A DNA stretch of 64,000 bases from Deltaproteobacteria bacterium HGW-Deltaproteobacteria-12 (GCA_002840565.1 PHBK01000026.1:46916-110915), one strand, 5' to 3'. Numbered from the stretch's first letter, positions 33,073 to 42,852 are shown. Numbers and translations are program-made. The notes: generated by a model not told the origin, from the letters alone.

Positions 33073-33987
33073 CTATTTAATTTGCAGCATTCTTTCGATG
33101 GACAGGCGGGCTTTATCCATAATAATCTGCGGAATAATGATCTCATGAGTCATATCCGTCAGCGACCAGAGAACCTTCTCCAGAGTTGTGCGCTTCATAT
33201 TCGGGCAGACAGCTTTATTCGACGCCGGATAAAAGTGTTTTCCGGGATTTTCCTTTTCCATCCTGTGGATTATGCCGATTTCCGTGCCGATGATGAACTC
33301 AGTCTCTGCGGCATTTTTTACGTATTTACACATTCCTTCGGTGGAGGTGACGATATCCGCAAGAGCCGTCAGATCAGGGCTGCATTCCGGGTGAACGATG
33401 ACTTTAGCCCCCGGATGTTGCTGCCTTGCCCGTGCTATATGCTCCGGGATAATCGCGGCATGAATCGGGCAATAACCATTCCAAAGGATAAAACTCCTTG
33501 CCACTTGCGAAGATACATATTGGGCTAAATACTTATCCGGGACAAAGATAATATCCTGATGTTTGGTCAAAATGTGCCGCACCATTTTCTCGGCGTTGGC
33601 TGACGTGCAGCAATAATCACATTGAGCTTTCACGGCAGCAGACGTGTTCACATAGCATAAAGCAACAGCATTCGGATGTCTTGCTTTCAGGGCCGCCAGC
33701 CTCTCCGCATCAATCATATCAGCCATGGGACAGCCGGAATTTATGTCCGGCAATAAAACTGTTTTCTGCGGTGACAATATCTTTGCCGTTTCCGCCATGA
33801 AATGAACACCGCAAAAGACAATCACGTCGGCATCGGTCTTTGCCGCTTCCATGCTTAATCCCAGTGAATCACCCAGAAAATCGGCGATGTCATGAATTTC
33901 CGGCAGTTGGTAATTATGAACAAGAATGACGGCATTTTTTTCTTTTTTTAATTTTTTAATTTTATCGACTATTTCCATAGACGGCAC
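33073..33987 (-). CDS. nadA: Quinolinate synthase
   Basis: A 304-residue [4Fe-4S] enzyme making quinolinate from iminoaspartate and DHAP. The three cluster cysteines are in LCYVNTSA, VHPECSPDL and KAVCPNMKR. LVHNYQLPEIHDIADFLGDS is the family opening. The GTG at 33987 lies 7 nt after AGGA and is preferred over an ATG 9 nt later. First gene of a five-gene operon; a perfect palindrome lies 20 nt upstream. No nadB or nadC is seen nearby. Confidence 0.94.
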   Translation of the reverse strand: MPSMEIVDKIKKLKKEKNAVILVHNYQLPEIHDIADFLGDSLGLSMEAAKTDADVIVFCGVHFMAETAKILSPQKTVLLPDINSGCPMADMIDAERLAALKARHPNAVALCYVNTSAAVKAQCDYCCTSANAEKMVRHILTKHQDIIFVPDKYLAQYVSSQVARSFILWNGYCPIHAAIIPEHIARARQQHPGAKVIVHPECSPDLTALADIVTSTEGMCKYVKNAAETEFIIGTEIGIIHRMEKENPGKHFYPASNKAVCPNMKRTTLEKVLWSLTDMTHEIIIPQIIMDKARLSIERMLQIK

Positions 33988-34007
33988 TTATTAATCCTTT
34001 AATGACA

Positions 34008-34030
34008 ATTACTATCTATTTGATAGTAAT
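34008..34030. promoter_or_regulatory. Perfect palindrome upstream of nadA
   Basis: ATTACTATC (34008-34016), 5-nt spacer TATTT, GATAGTAAT (34022-34030). A 9-bp perfect dyad just upstream of nadA and between divergent genes suggests an operator for NAD-biosynthesis control. The regulator is not identified. Confidence 0.5.
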
Positions 34031-34098
34031 TAGACCAGCCGGGTGGATTTGTCAAGTATATAATATCAGGTATTTATTATTATGAAGGAAGATATTGC

Positions 34099-34128
34099 TT
34101 GACTTAGGAAGTATTCGCCGGCTAAATT
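34099..34128 (+). promoter_or_regulatory. Candidate promoter for the Dabb gene
   Basis: TTGACT at 34099-34104 and TAAATT at 34123-34128 with an 18-nt spacer, 35 nt before the gene. Confidence 0.4.
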
Positions 34129-34163
34129 TTGCCTCATAATTATTGATAACAAGGAGGTAAAGG

Positions 34164-34451
34164 ATGCTGAAACATATCGTTCTTTTGAATTTTAAAGAGT
34201 CAGTCACCGCAGCGCAGATTGCCGACCTGAAAAGTTCTCTTTTGGCATTGCCGGATAAAATAAAAGAAATAAAAAGCTACGAATGCGGAATTGATTCACG
34301 CGCAATAAAAACATTTGACTTTGTGCTCGTTTCAACTTTTGCCGATTTTGATGCACTGAAAGCTTATCAGGTGCAGCCGGATCACGTGGAAGTTTTAACC
34401 AAAGTTAGAAATATGAGTGCCAAGATAGAAGTGGCTGATTTCGAATACTGA
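34164..34451 (+). CDS. Dabb-family (stress-responsive alpha/beta barrel) protein
   Basis: A 95-residue dimeric-barrel protein. The opening MLKHIVLLNFKES and the late DHVEVLTKVRNM segment are typical of the Dabb family. AAGGAGG precedes the ATG. Members range from plant stress proteins to small enzymes; function here is unknown. Single-gene unit. Confidence 0.88.
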   Translation: MLKHIVLLNFKESVTAAQIADLKSSLLALPDKIKEIKSYECGIDSRAIKTFDFVLVSTFADFDALKAYQVQPDHVEVLTKVRNMSAKIEVADFEY

Positions 34452-34467
34452 CCTCCTGGAAGCTTTT

Positions 34468-35655
34468 TCAGGGAAGCTGCAAAGTAGGGTTGCCGGCAGC
34501 ACTGTCCTGGGAATTAGTGTTTCTAATTTTAAAATATTTAGAATAAATAATCAGTTTATCTCCCGGCGCCAATTTTTTGTTGGCATTAATTCCGTTCCAG
34601 ATCATTATTGCTTTTACCGGCACGTTAAAACGGGCGGAGATACTGGATAAATTATCTCCTTTTTTGATTATATAAACGCTCTCCTTTTTCTCGGCGGACC
34701 ACTGCTGCATAAGAGTGTCGTAACGTTCGGCAAAGCCTGCGGCCGATCCCTTGGGAATTAAAATCTGATGTTTTCCTGCGGGAATATAGTAATTCTTGAA
34801 ATGAGGGTTAATATCTTTGATCATTTTAAAATAAGTTTTTGCCGCTGCAGCAACGATATAGATAGGCACAGGCTGATTGGTCGATATTTCTATCTGGTCG
34901 AATTGCAGAGGGTGATAAAGATCTTCCGGAGAAAGAAAATAGCCGTACTTCCTGGGGTTCGACATGATTATTTTTGCCGTTAAGATTCGAAAGATGTAGC
35001 GCTGTGTTTCCTGGGGCAAATAAAGTCGATAGTAGTTATTAACTTTTTGGACCAGTATTTCCGCCTTGAGCCCTTCCTCGCCCATATTGTAAGCCGCCGC
35101 CGCCAGAGTCCACGAACCAAAAATCGCATAAAGATCTTTGAGATAAGCTACTGCCGCTTCGGTTGAGCGAAAGAAGTTGCGGCGCTCATCAATATCGGGA
35201 TCAATCGCCATGCCGTAGCGGGTGCCGGTGCCTTCAATAAATTGCCAATAGCCAACAGCTCCTTTATTGGAAGTTGCCAGGGGTTTGAGGGCGCTTTCAG
35301 CTATGGCGATATATTTCAAATCATCAGGCAGAGAGTGCTTTTTCAATACTTTTTCGATGTGAGTGAAATAGCGGTTGGCGCGCTTCAGCCACAATATGAC
35401 AGCATCGCTGTTATCCAGGGCATAAAGCAATTCCCGATCCAGTCTTTCTCTTATTTCCTCTTCATTTAAAGGGACCATTTCGCCGCAGAAGGCCAGCGGT
35501 TTTTCCACTTTGAGGGCATTGATAAGTGTCTGTCCGACAGAGGATTCTGTTTTCGTTGGAAACTCCTGTGCGCCGGCGCTGAAGCTGATAATGATAAAAG
35601 AAGAGAAGACGACAGCTGTAATTATGTGCAGATAATGCAAAAAAGTTTCTCTCAT
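34468..35655 (-). CDS. MltD-like lytic transglycosylase with LysM
   Basis: A 395-residue exported peptidoglycan hydrolase. Signal peptide about residues 1-29. SLT-type catalytic domain about 80-220 with the catalytic glutamate E120 in AIAESALKP, then GAVGYWQF and AAAAYNMGE. One LysM near residues 328-372 (YIIKKGDNLSSISARFNVP). It cleaves glycan strands in the periplasm. Convergent with the Dabb gene. Confidence 0.9.
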   Translation of the reverse strand: MRETFLHYLHIITAVVFSSFIIISFSAGAQEFPTKTESSVGQTLINALKVEKPLAFCGEMVPLNEEEIRERLDRELLYALDNSDAVILWLKRANRYFTHIEKVLKKHSLPDDLKYIAIAESALKPLATSNKGAVGYWQFIEGTGTRYGMAIDPDIDERRNFFRSTEAAVAYLKDLYAIFGSWTLAAAAYNMGEEGLKAEILVQKVNNYYRLYLPQETQRYIFRILTAKIIMSNPRKYGYFLSPEDLYHPLQFDQIEISTNQPVPIYIVAAAAKTYFKMIKDINPHFKNYYIPAGKHQILIPKGSAAGFAERYDTLMQQWSAEKKESVYIIKKGDNLSSISARFNVPVKAIMIWNGINANKKLAPGDKLIIYSKYFKIRNTNSQDSAAGNPTLQLP

Positions 35656-35676
35656 TGGTTCTTGTTTCCCCTGTTC

Positions 35677-36474
35677 CTAACTCTTGGACGATGCGTTGAA
35701 GGCCAGCATTTCCGGCAGTTTTATTGCGGGATGATGGTAGCGTTTTTTTGTTTTGGTGCTCTTGCCGTACTGAATTGCTTCTTCCGGACACCACTGGATA
35801 CAAGCCAGGCATTGTTCACAATGATGCTGCCATGCGGGTTTGCCTTCAGCCAGCACAATATTTTTTGTGGGGCAGATTTTTTCACATATTTTACAGCCGG
35901 TGCATTTCGCGTCAGCCCAGAATGATTTGTCCATGCCGGGAATGCGCGGGGAGCCCATTTTGTAAAATGCGGAAAGGAAGACATTCTGCAGTGATGGGCC
36001 CTTTTCCGGAGCCCGAATTTCTTTGGCGCGGATAATTTCCGCAGCAGCTTCAATTTTGTTGAGGGAAGCGGCAAAACGTTCCTGCTGTTTTTCCTCGGCA
36101 ATAGCGCCGCCCCAGGGAATATAGTTGCTGGGCATACAAATGGAAAATCCTGCAGAGAGATCGGCTCCTTTTTCCTGCATCATTTTTTGCAGCTGAATCA
36201 AGGTGGCGGCAACCTGCCCGGCATTGACAGCCAGGGCAAAGTAGTATTTTGCCGGATCGGTAACAAGCCGCCGGACAAAATCAATGACCCGCAGCGGCAA
36301 TCCCCACATATGAACCGGGAAAATGAGGCCAATCCGCTCCGCAGCGGAACTGCCGATGACTTCATTCTGACTAACCATGGGAATCAGCTCAGTTGAACCC
36401 AAATGCCGGGCTAAGTTTTTTGCTGTCCACAGGGAATTGCCCGTTCCTGTATAGAAATAAATTGTATTATCCAT
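35677..36474 (-). CDS. EFR1-type flavodoxin/ferredoxin fusion
   Basis: A 265-residue protein combining an N-terminal flavodoxin-like domain (IYFYTGTGNSLWTAKNLA) with two [4Fe-4S] ferredoxin motifs in the last third (CTGCKICEKICP and CEQCLACIQWCP). This is the EFR1 layout, common in anaerobes, with no assigned redox partners. It lies 21 nt upstream of the transglycosylase gene on the same strand, and downstream of the glutaredoxin gene. Confidence 0.85.
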   Translation of the reverse strand: MDNTIYFYTGTGNSLWTAKNLARHLGSTELIPMVSQNEVIGSSAAERIGLIFPVHMWGLPLRVIDFVRRLVTDPAKYYFALAVNAGQVAATLIQLQKMMQEKGADLSAGFSICMPSNYIPWGGAIAEEKQQERFAASLNKIEAAAEIIRAKEIRAPEKGPSLQNVFLSAFYKMGSPRIPGMDKSFWADAKCTGCKICEKICPTKNIVLAEGKPAWQHHCEQCLACIQWCPEEAIQYGKSTKTKKRYHHPAIKLPEMLAFNASSKS

Positions 36475-36495
36475 TTACTTTCATAAAATCTTTTG

Positions 36496-36936
36496 CTAAG
36501 GCTTGATTTTTAATGCTTTTTTGTAAACGCTTTCGGAAAATCCATAAATATGACTTTTGTTGAAGATTGCGAAAGGGACATCATCGCTGTCGTCTATCGC
36601 TTTTCTTTTTTGGGCTGCTTCTTTGCTGTTGTCAGTATTATATTCTTTGAAAAGTATGTTCTTTGATTGCAGGAATTCTCGGGCCTTATCACAGTCGTCG
36701 CAGGAATTTCTTGTATAAAGGATGTAATCCGGTTCGATTTTTTTCCCATCCTGCTCATCTTCCCGGACAGCGGAACCGTATTTATGAATCTGAATCTTTT
36801 TGCCGGATTTTGCCGGGGGAGGGTAGTCGGTAATGTGAATGTTGCCGCTATCATCTTCCCATTGGTAAAAGTCGGCCTGAGCTGTTCCCCAGCAAATGAA
36901 AAAAAATATCGTAAATATTAAAAGATGTTTAGTCAA
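36496..36936 (-). CDS. Exported DUF4124-glutaredoxin fusion
   Basis: A 146-residue protein with a signal peptide (about 1-21), a short DUF4124 domain (FYQWEDDSGNIHITDYPPP), a linker, and a C-terminal glutaredoxin-like domain (about 70-146) with the redox pair in NSCDDCDKA. It would act as a periplasmic thiol oxidoreductase or disulfide reductase. It starts 2 nt after the large exported coiled-coil gene, so the two are likely one operon and may act on each other. Confidence 0.8.
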   Translation of the reverse strand: MTKHLLIFTIFFFICWGTAQADFYQWEDDSGNIHITDYPPPAKSGKKIQIHKYGSAVREDEQDGKKIEPDYILYTRNSCDDCDKAREFLQSKNILFKEYNTDNSKEAAQKRKAIDDSDDVPFAIFNKSHIYGFSESVYKKALKIKP

Positions 36937-36938
36937 AT

Positions 36939-39176
36939 TTATTCCTTCACAGGCGGGTCTTTTTTCTTCGGAACAACCTTCTTTTTCTTGTCACTTTTTG
37001 CCTTGAGAGGCGCTGTCTCCGGTTCTGCCGTTGTTGCCGATGGAGTTTTAGTCGCCGTCGTAGTTGCAGCAGCCGGCGTTGATGTTGATTTTATCGTGGC
37101 CGTCGCTGCCGGCTTCGGACTTTGCGCCTCAGTGTACAATCGAAGACTGGGAAGGGCAAGATCAAATTCCTGCCAGGTTTGACCCCAGCCGCGGCGATAA
37201 TAAATAAACGGATGCAGATTTATTTTGATCGTTTTGACATTTGCCGGAATGCCGGTGAAGTTAAGCTCCATAGACACTGATTTGTTCGGTTCAATCGCAA
37301 TGCCCCGGCCGCGCCTGTCTAGGTCATACATCAGCGTTTTAATATTATCCTGAATAACATAGGCCTGCGCAGTTAGGTAATATTTATCGGATTCATCATA
37401 AATTCTTGATTTGGTCCAGTTGCCGAAACGCTCATCATAAAAAGCGACAGACCTTACATCCGCATCTGTGTTAATTACCTCCAGACGCACCTGAATGCCG
37501 TCTTTGGAGACACGGACACTACGAAGGTCGAAAAGGCAACCCAAAGCATTGGCGGTAGCAATAGGTTGATAGCTGCGGGAGAAGGTTAAATCCGGAGCTT
37601 TTTCCTGAGGGGATGGCGCTAGCGGTTTGGGTTTGGATTCCGGCACAATATCCTCTTTATACACCGGGTCTTTGGTCTTTCTTTCATAGACTATCTGTTT
37701 TCTCACTGGCTCTCCTTCTGCCTTATCTTCCAAAACAGTCCGGACACGGAAAGCCATATTTACGCGCACGGAGTCGCCTTCATTAATAAAGGAGATCAGC
37801 CTGACGGCAATAATTCTTGCTTCCGTTATGGCCTGAGTTCCCGATTCTGCGGTTACCCGAAAATTGGTTACTTCAGTTGTAGAGCTGGAATGCTGTGTCT
37901 TGGCATCATTTTTAACTTCGGCCAGTTTATCCAGAATCGCTTCGGCGGAGGCTTCGGCGGGAGATTGCGAGCCTTTTGTCGTCGCCAGGGCCGTCTTGAT
38001 GATAATAGATTCATGCGTTCGCTTCTTTTCCTGCAAAATAGCCTGGGCTTCATAAAATTGTCTTTCCGCCGTATCTTTTTTCTCCCGAATCGCCGCAACA
38101 TCAAGGCTCATCTTATAGTATGTTTCTTCCTTACGCTTCAAAAGCAATTTCTGCGATTCCTTTTCCCCTTTGGCCAGGCGGATTTTCTCTTGAAGCGAAG
38201 TTATTCTTTCCTGGAAGGATTTAACCTGTTCATTTAGCCCGTCTTCAGCGGCGATGTTGTTCTGATTTGTATCCCGAATGAGATTGTTTGCCCTGTTCAA
38301 TTCATAATTTGCAGGATTAAATTGATTTTGCATCATAAATGTTTCCAGGTCCTTACGGGAACTTATTATCGCCACCTTATATTTTGCCGAAGGTTCCACG
38401 GTTTTTATTTTACCGGACTTATTGTCCTGGAAAGGATAAAGCTCATAGCGCTTCAGGCGCAGATAAGACGTGCCTTTTACACCTTTGGCCAGTTCGATGC
38501 GCAGAGGTGCTTCATTATTCCATTTGGCGGTGCCTTCCTCCGTCGCACGGATAAAATCAATAGTTGTAATATTATTAATTACCTTGGTGAAGGACTGAAT
38601 ATATGTTCCCATGTGCTGGGCAATCAATGGCGCTGACGCTTTGTCTGCCGCGCTTTCCAGACTATGGGCGCTATCCTTAAATCCGCGGATGTAAATGACG
38701 GCAACCAGTATTTCGCCCTGTTTTTCCGATTGGAGCCATCGTTTGAGGGAGTCTTTCTGGGTTTTGATATCCTGTTCGAAACGATCAATCTGCGCATCGA
38801 GATTTTCGTTGGTTGTGCGAATGGTCTTGATGCCTTTGGCGGCTTCGTCAAGCTCGGTGGAAGAAGTCTGAAACTGTGTTGTAGCGTCGTCTCTTTTTTT
38901 CTTGGCGCGAATGAATTCCCTGTTGGCGGCAAGAATCGAATTTTTGTAATCGGCATCGTCTCTTTCTTTCTCTTCCTCAACTGCCTTGAGGTTTACTCTT
39001 TCTTCCTGCGATGTAGAAAAGCTTTCCCGATTATCAACTTCGGAACGGATTATTTCCCGGACTGTATCGCGGGAGTCCGTGGAAAGGGAAACCCAACGGA
39101 GCGCCGGAGATGCAGCATATGCTACAGCTGTTATCAGAACTAAAATCAGCGGAAGAACTATCTTATATCTAAGCAT
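36939..39176 (-). CDS. Large exported coiled-coil protein of unknown function
   Basis: A 745-residue protein I do not recognise. A signal peptide covers about residues 1-22 (MLRYKIVLPLILVLITAVAY). Two long heptad-like, charged helical regions (about 45-140 and 295-390) suggest coiled coils. Between and after them are beta-rich regions; residues 430-500 and 530-660 look like compact beta domains. The last 75 residues are a low-complexity Ala/Thr/Pro/Lys tail ending in many lysines. The ATG at 39176 follows AAAGAGGTAA and directly begins the signal peptide. It precedes an exported glutaredoxin gene by 2 nt. Possibly an envelope scaffold. Confidence 0.7.
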   Translation of the reverse strand: MLRYKIVLPLILVLITAVAYAASPALRWVSLSTDSRDTVREIIRSEVDNRESFSTSQEERVNLKAVEEEKERDDADYKNSILAANREFIRAKKKRDDATTQFQTSSTELDEAAKGIKTIRTTNENLDAQIDRFEQDIKTQKDSLKRWLQSEKQGEILVAVIYIRGFKDSAHSLESAADKASAPLIAQHMGTYIQSFTKVINNITTIDFIRATEEGTAKWNNEAPLRIELAKGVKGTSYLRLKRYELYPFQDNKSGKIKTVEPSAKYKVAIISSRKDLETFMMQNQFNPANYELNRANNLIRDTNQNNIAAEDGLNEQVKSFQERITSLQEKIRLAKGEKESQKLLLKRKEETYYKMSLDVAAIREKKDTAERQFYEAQAILQEKKRTHESIIIKTALATTKGSQSPAEASAEAILDKLAEVKNDAKTQHSSSTTEVTNFRVTAESGTQAITEARIIAVRLISFINEGDSVRVNMAFRVRTVLEDKAEGEPVRKQIVYERKTKDPVYKEDIVPESKPKPLAPSPQEKAPDLTFSRSYQPIATANALGCLFDLRSVRVSKDGIQVRLEVINTDADVRSVAFYDERFGNWTKSRIYDESDKYYLTAQAYVIQDNIKTLMYDLDRRGRGIAIEPNKSVSMELNFTGIPANVKTIKINLHPFIYYRRGWGQTWQEFDLALPSLRLYTEAQSPKPAATATIKSTSTPAAATTTATKTPSATTAEPETAPLKAKSDKKKKVVPKKKDPPVKE

Positions 39177-39303
39177 AAAGTTACCTCTTTGAGTCTGTTT
39201 GGTCATAAGAGGAAATGAACAATTTGTTTGTAAAATCTACTTTAAAGACTCGTGCTTGTCAATTTTTTTCGGATCGGTTTAACTTTCAATCTACTGATGT
39301 CAG

Positions 39304-39337
39304 AAAAAAAAAGGGATTGCAGTTACACTGCAACCCC
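39304..39337 (-). terminator. Intrinsic terminator of the FAD oxidoreductase gene
   Basis: GGGATTGCAGT (39313-39323) and ACTGCAACCCC (39327-39337) form an 11-bp stem with one G-U pair and a 3-nt loop. On the minus strand a run of nine T residues follows (39304-39312). It lies 44 nt after the stop. Confidence 0.85.
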
Positions 39338-39380
39338 TTTTGATTTGTGCGGATGTTCCCCCGGCTATCCTTAATTGCTC

Positions 39381-41000
39381 TTACCAGGCTTTCCTTGGAG
39401 ACGGCAGTGCCCGATGATAGAACGGGAATACTTTTTCTTCGGTATTGGATCCCATCATGCTGTCAATACAAAGAGTAGCGCTCAGTGCGGCGGCATCGAC
39501 ACCGCAACCCCACAGGCGTTTGCCGTACTGGTCGCCGGCAAAATACAGACCCTCAATAGTGGGTGATTTTACATCAATTCTGTCCTGTCCGATGGGCTGA
39601 ATCCAGGCGAAGGCATGGTCAGTGGACATCCAGAGCATATATTCCATATCGCTTGTCCATTTCTTGGCTCCGAAAGTTCTCTTCCACCAGTTTTCATTCC
39701 ATTCGACAACTCTTTGAACCTTTTGCGGAGTTCTCATTTCCTCATGGGTCATGGCCGTTGAGAAAATCCATCCGTGTTTGCCTTTAGGAGCCGAGCCGAT
39801 TTCGGAAGTCAGTTCGGGGCTGGAATTGCTTCCCTCTGCGCAATTGGCCAGATTCCACAATACCATGTCGATACATCCGCTGTATCCTTCTTCTGCTCCG
39901 ATGACATCCGGCATGTAAATGAAGCTTCTTTCTTCGATGCCTTTTTCTTTCCAGACGTCGGATTTCATGTTGCCGTAACCGGTAATCATGCCGGCGCCCC
40001 AGAATTTGTTCTGAACAGTGTCGACAACATCATGAGAGAAATAACGGGGATGAATTACATTCAGCATCTGCTTGGAAGGAATGTTGCAGATAACCCTATC
40101 CGCTGATACCGTCTCGATGCCTTTAGCGGTCTGGTAAGTGACACCCTTGACTACGGCGTTATCAATTATAACTTCGACAACGGGTGAGTTCCGGAGGACC
40201 TCGCCGCCGTTATTTTTAATGACCTGTTCCATTAATAAAGCAAAAGAGATGGTGCCGGGATTGGCGACTGTTGCGCAGGAGCCTTCAACCAGGTTCATTT
40301 TTATAGGGCCGGCGGCAGCCATGTGTCCGAGGACGTCGGGCGCCGGAGTCAGACGGAGGTCAGCCTGACCTGTCTGGGAGGCCGCCAGAACTTTGATATA
40401 GTCGTATGCCTCCTTATGAACATTTCTGGCCATAAGCCATTGTTCAAAAGACATATGCGCAGTTTGCGCTATGTCTTCCAGAGTCATGACGGCCATGTCC
40501 CGCAGTGCTATCATGGTTGACCGGAAGCCCTGCTCGCTCATCCACTTATAGGCTTCCCCTTTGGCTACCTGATAAGCTTTGTTGCCTTTTTTGTAGTCGA
40601 CAAAGGCAAAGCCGACGTTACAGGGCATATCCACAGGTTTTTCGAGATAGTTCATCAACATGCGGATCTTACCTTTGTTGCCCCAGAACAAACCGTGGCC
40701 GGTGTCGATGGTATATCCGTCAAACAACCCTTCTTTGAAACATGTCTCGAGATCCGGTGTGCATTTGGGTATCCATGCTCCGGCCAGTGCCAGAGCGCGT
40801 CTGAACCCGTTGGCATCCAGTTCCACGCCATCTATGTATACCTTGTTGCCCTTGCCGACGAAAGACGCAAGGCGCCCACCGATAAAGGGGTTTCTCTCCA
40901 GGACCAGCACTTTCTGCTGGAAATCCCTCGCGAGGATGGCTGCTGTTCCCAAACCGGCAACACCGGATCCAACTACTACCACATCATACTTTTTTGTCAT
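39381..41000 (-). CDS. FAD-dependent oxidoreductase, phytoene-desaturase-like
   Basis: A 539-residue flavoprotein. The FAD site is VVVGSGVAGLGTAAIL, with VLVLERNPFIGGRLAS as the second glycine motif, and a C-terminal FAD contact GLYFAGDQYGKRLWGCGVDAA. This is the carotenoid-isomerase/phytoene-desaturase superfamily. No carotenoid genes adjoin, so the substrate is open; related proteins in anaerobes act on other hydrophobic compounds. AAAGGAGAG precedes the ATG. Single-gene unit with its own terminator. Confidence 0.8.
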   Translation of the reverse strand: MTKKYDVVVVGSGVAGLGTAAILARDFQQKVLVLERNPFIGGRLASFVGKGNKVYIDGVELDANGFRRALALAGAWIPKCTPDLETCFKEGLFDGYTIDTGHGLFWGNKGKIRMLMNYLEKPVDMPCNVGFAFVDYKKGNKAYQVAKGEAYKWMSEQGFRSTMIALRDMAVMTLEDIAQTAHMSFEQWLMARNVHKEAYDYIKVLAASQTGQADLRLTPAPDVLGHMAAAGPIKMNLVEGSCATVANPGTISFALLMEQVIKNNGGEVLRNSPVVEVIIDNAVVKGVTYQTAKGIETVSADRVICNIPSKQMLNVIHPRYFSHDVVDTVQNKFWGAGMITGYGNMKSDVWKEKGIEERSFIYMPDVIGAEEGYSGCIDMVLWNLANCAEGSNSSPELTSEIGSAPKGKHGWIFSTAMTHEEMRTPQKVQRVVEWNENWWKRTFGAKKWTSDMEYMLWMSTDHAFAWIQPIGQDRIDVKSPTIEGLYFAGDQYGKRLWGCGVDAAALSATLCIDSMMGSNTEEKVFPFYHRALPSPRKAW

Positions 41001-41277
41001 AATCTCTCTCCTTTAAGGTGTTATTATCAAGATTCCTTTGCCCTATCGCCTGTTGTGAAGGGTTCCAGGGGGTAAAGTGTAAATAGTAATATGCATAATA
41101 AATGCCAAGCCCTGAAAAGGATAATATAAAGTTAATTCAAGCTGTTATCATTATGGCGTCGAAAGATGTCCGGCCGATTGCACAATATGTTGTTTTTGTC
41201 CAATCCATATGCTGAGCGAATGTCTTGCCTTCAGGGGACATTACCGCGATCCGGCGGTCTTGGTTATCCCCCGATCA

Positions 41278-42654
41278 TCATCTGAAGATCATTTTCAGTA
41301 ATTTCATGCCGGGATTTTTGTTCGGATGGGCCAGGCCCATATCGAAGCGGACGAAACTTCTTACAATGCTTTTTAAATGAGTAAAAGCATCAAAGCTGGC
41401 CCGGCCATGATAGCGGCCGATGCCGCTTGGACCCACGCCGCCGAAAGGCAGATAATGTGATGCTACATGAACGATGGTGTTGTTGATGGCCCCGCCGCCA
41501 TATGCAATTTCCTCAGTTATCCGTTTTTGAATCAACCGGTTCTCGGAAAAAACGTAAAGTGCCAGTGGTTTGGGCCGCTCATTTATTATTCTGATGACAT
41601 CACTGATTTCGGAGTAAACAATTACCGGCAGGAGAGGACCGAAGATTTCATCCTGCATTATCGGGTCATCCCATTGCGTCGGGTATAAAATCGTCGGTTC
41701 AATATAGCGATCGGCCGCGCTGGTTTTACCACCCCAGAAAATATTGGCGGTATTGAGAAGGCCGGTCAGGCGCTGAAAATGGCGGTCATTAATGATCCGG
41801 CAGTATCGCTGATGCTCGGCCGGATTTTCCCCGTAAAATTCAATGATGACTTTTTTCAGCTCGGCCGTAAAATCATCCTTCAGGGAGTCATGAACCAGGA
41901 CATAATCAGGGGCGATGCAGGTTTGTCCGGCATTGATGAACTTGCCCCAGGCTATTTTTTGGGCGGCGTGGCGAAGATTGGCATCCGGACACACGATGGC
42001 CGGGCTTTTGCCGCCCAATTCCAGAGTAAAAGGTGTCAAATTCCGGGCCGCAGCATGAACGATCACTTTGCCGACCGGGACGCTGCCGGTAAAGAAGATG
42101 TAATCAACCGGGAGCTCCAGTAATGACTGTGTCCGGGCTGCATCACCCTGTATTACGTGCAGATATTCCTGCGGGAAGGTGTTGTTGATTATCTTTTCAA
42201 TTACATCGGCCGTATGTGTTGATATTTCCGATGGTTTAAGTATTGCTGTATTCCCGGCGGCAATTGCCCCAACCAAAGGAGACATCATTAGCTGAAAAGG
42301 ATAATTCCAGGGAGCAATGATCAATACCACACCGTAAGGTTCCTTCTGGATATAGCTTTTTGCAGGCCAGATAAAAGCAGCAGTCTTTACTTTTTGAGGT
42401 TTTACCCAGTTGTGCAGATTTTTGACGGCGAAATTAATCTCATCATAGACCAGACCGATTTCCGTGGCGAAAGCATCAAAAGCAGTTTTGTGCAGATCGT
42501 GATAAATTGCTTCCAGTATTTCTTTTTCATGGGTTTTGATGGTTTCTTTGAGCTTATTTAAGGAACTGATGCGGAAATTCAGGTCACGGCTCCGGCCAGT
42601 CCAGAAAAATTCTTTCTGCGATTGTAGAAGGCTCTCCTCAATAGACTTTCCCAT
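41278..42654 (-). CDS. Aldehyde dehydrogenase (NAD(P)-dependent)
   Basis: A 458-residue class-3-like aldehyde dehydrogenase. The glutamate motif is LELGGKSPAIV, the catalytic cysteine is in NAGQTCIAPDYV, and the cofactor-binding loop is FTGSVPVGKV. Its length is typical of fatty-aldehyde dehydrogenases such as YwdH and coniferyl-aldehyde types. The ATG at 42654 follows AAAGG; the TTG at 42657 is rejected. It is separated from the upstream transporter gene by a terminator, so it has its own promoter. Confidence 0.9.
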   Translation of the reverse strand: MGKSIEESLLQSQKEFFWTGRSRDLNFRISSLNKLKETIKTHEKEILEAIYHDLHKTAFDAFATEIGLVYDEINFAVKNLHNWVKPQKVKTAAFIWPAKSYIQKEPYGVVLIIAPWNYPFQLMMSPLVGAIAAGNTAILKPSEISTHTADVIEKIINNTFPQEYLHVIQGDAARTQSLLELPVDYIFFTGSVPVGKVIVHAAARNLTPFTLELGGKSPAIVCPDANLRHAAQKIAWGKFINAGQTCIAPDYVLVHDSLKDDFTAELKKVIIEFYGENPAEHQRYCRIINDRHFQRLTGLLNTANIFWGGKTSAADRYIEPTILYPTQWDDPIMQDEIFGPLLPVIVYSEISDVIRIINERPKPLALYVFSENRLIQKRITEEIAYGGGAINNTIVHVASHYLPFGGVGPSGIGRYHGRASFDAFTHLKSIVRSFVRFDMGLAHPNKNPGMKLLKMIFR

Positions 42655-42821
42655 CAATTAACCTTTCTGTTTCGGAGACGATATTTGATGCTGAATCATT
42701 CCTGTGGAGCGGTTAAACTCACCATAAACAGAAGTCGATGAACTGTCAAGATGCAAGCTGCAAAGCGGTGGGGAATAGTTGCCACAATCGCCGGGTAAAT
42801 TACCGAATTAAAGCAAAGAAA

Positions 42822-42852
42822 AACACCCCTCTGCTTTGGCGGAAGGGTGTTT
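42822..42852 (-). terminator. Terminator of the OFA transporter gene
   Basis: Stem-loop with AACACCCCTCTGC at 42822-42834 and GCGGAAGGGTGTT at 42839-42851, one mismatch and one G-U pair, loop 4 nt. On the minus strand it is followed by TTTCTTTG. It lies 46 nt after the stop of the transporter gene. Confidence 0.7.
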
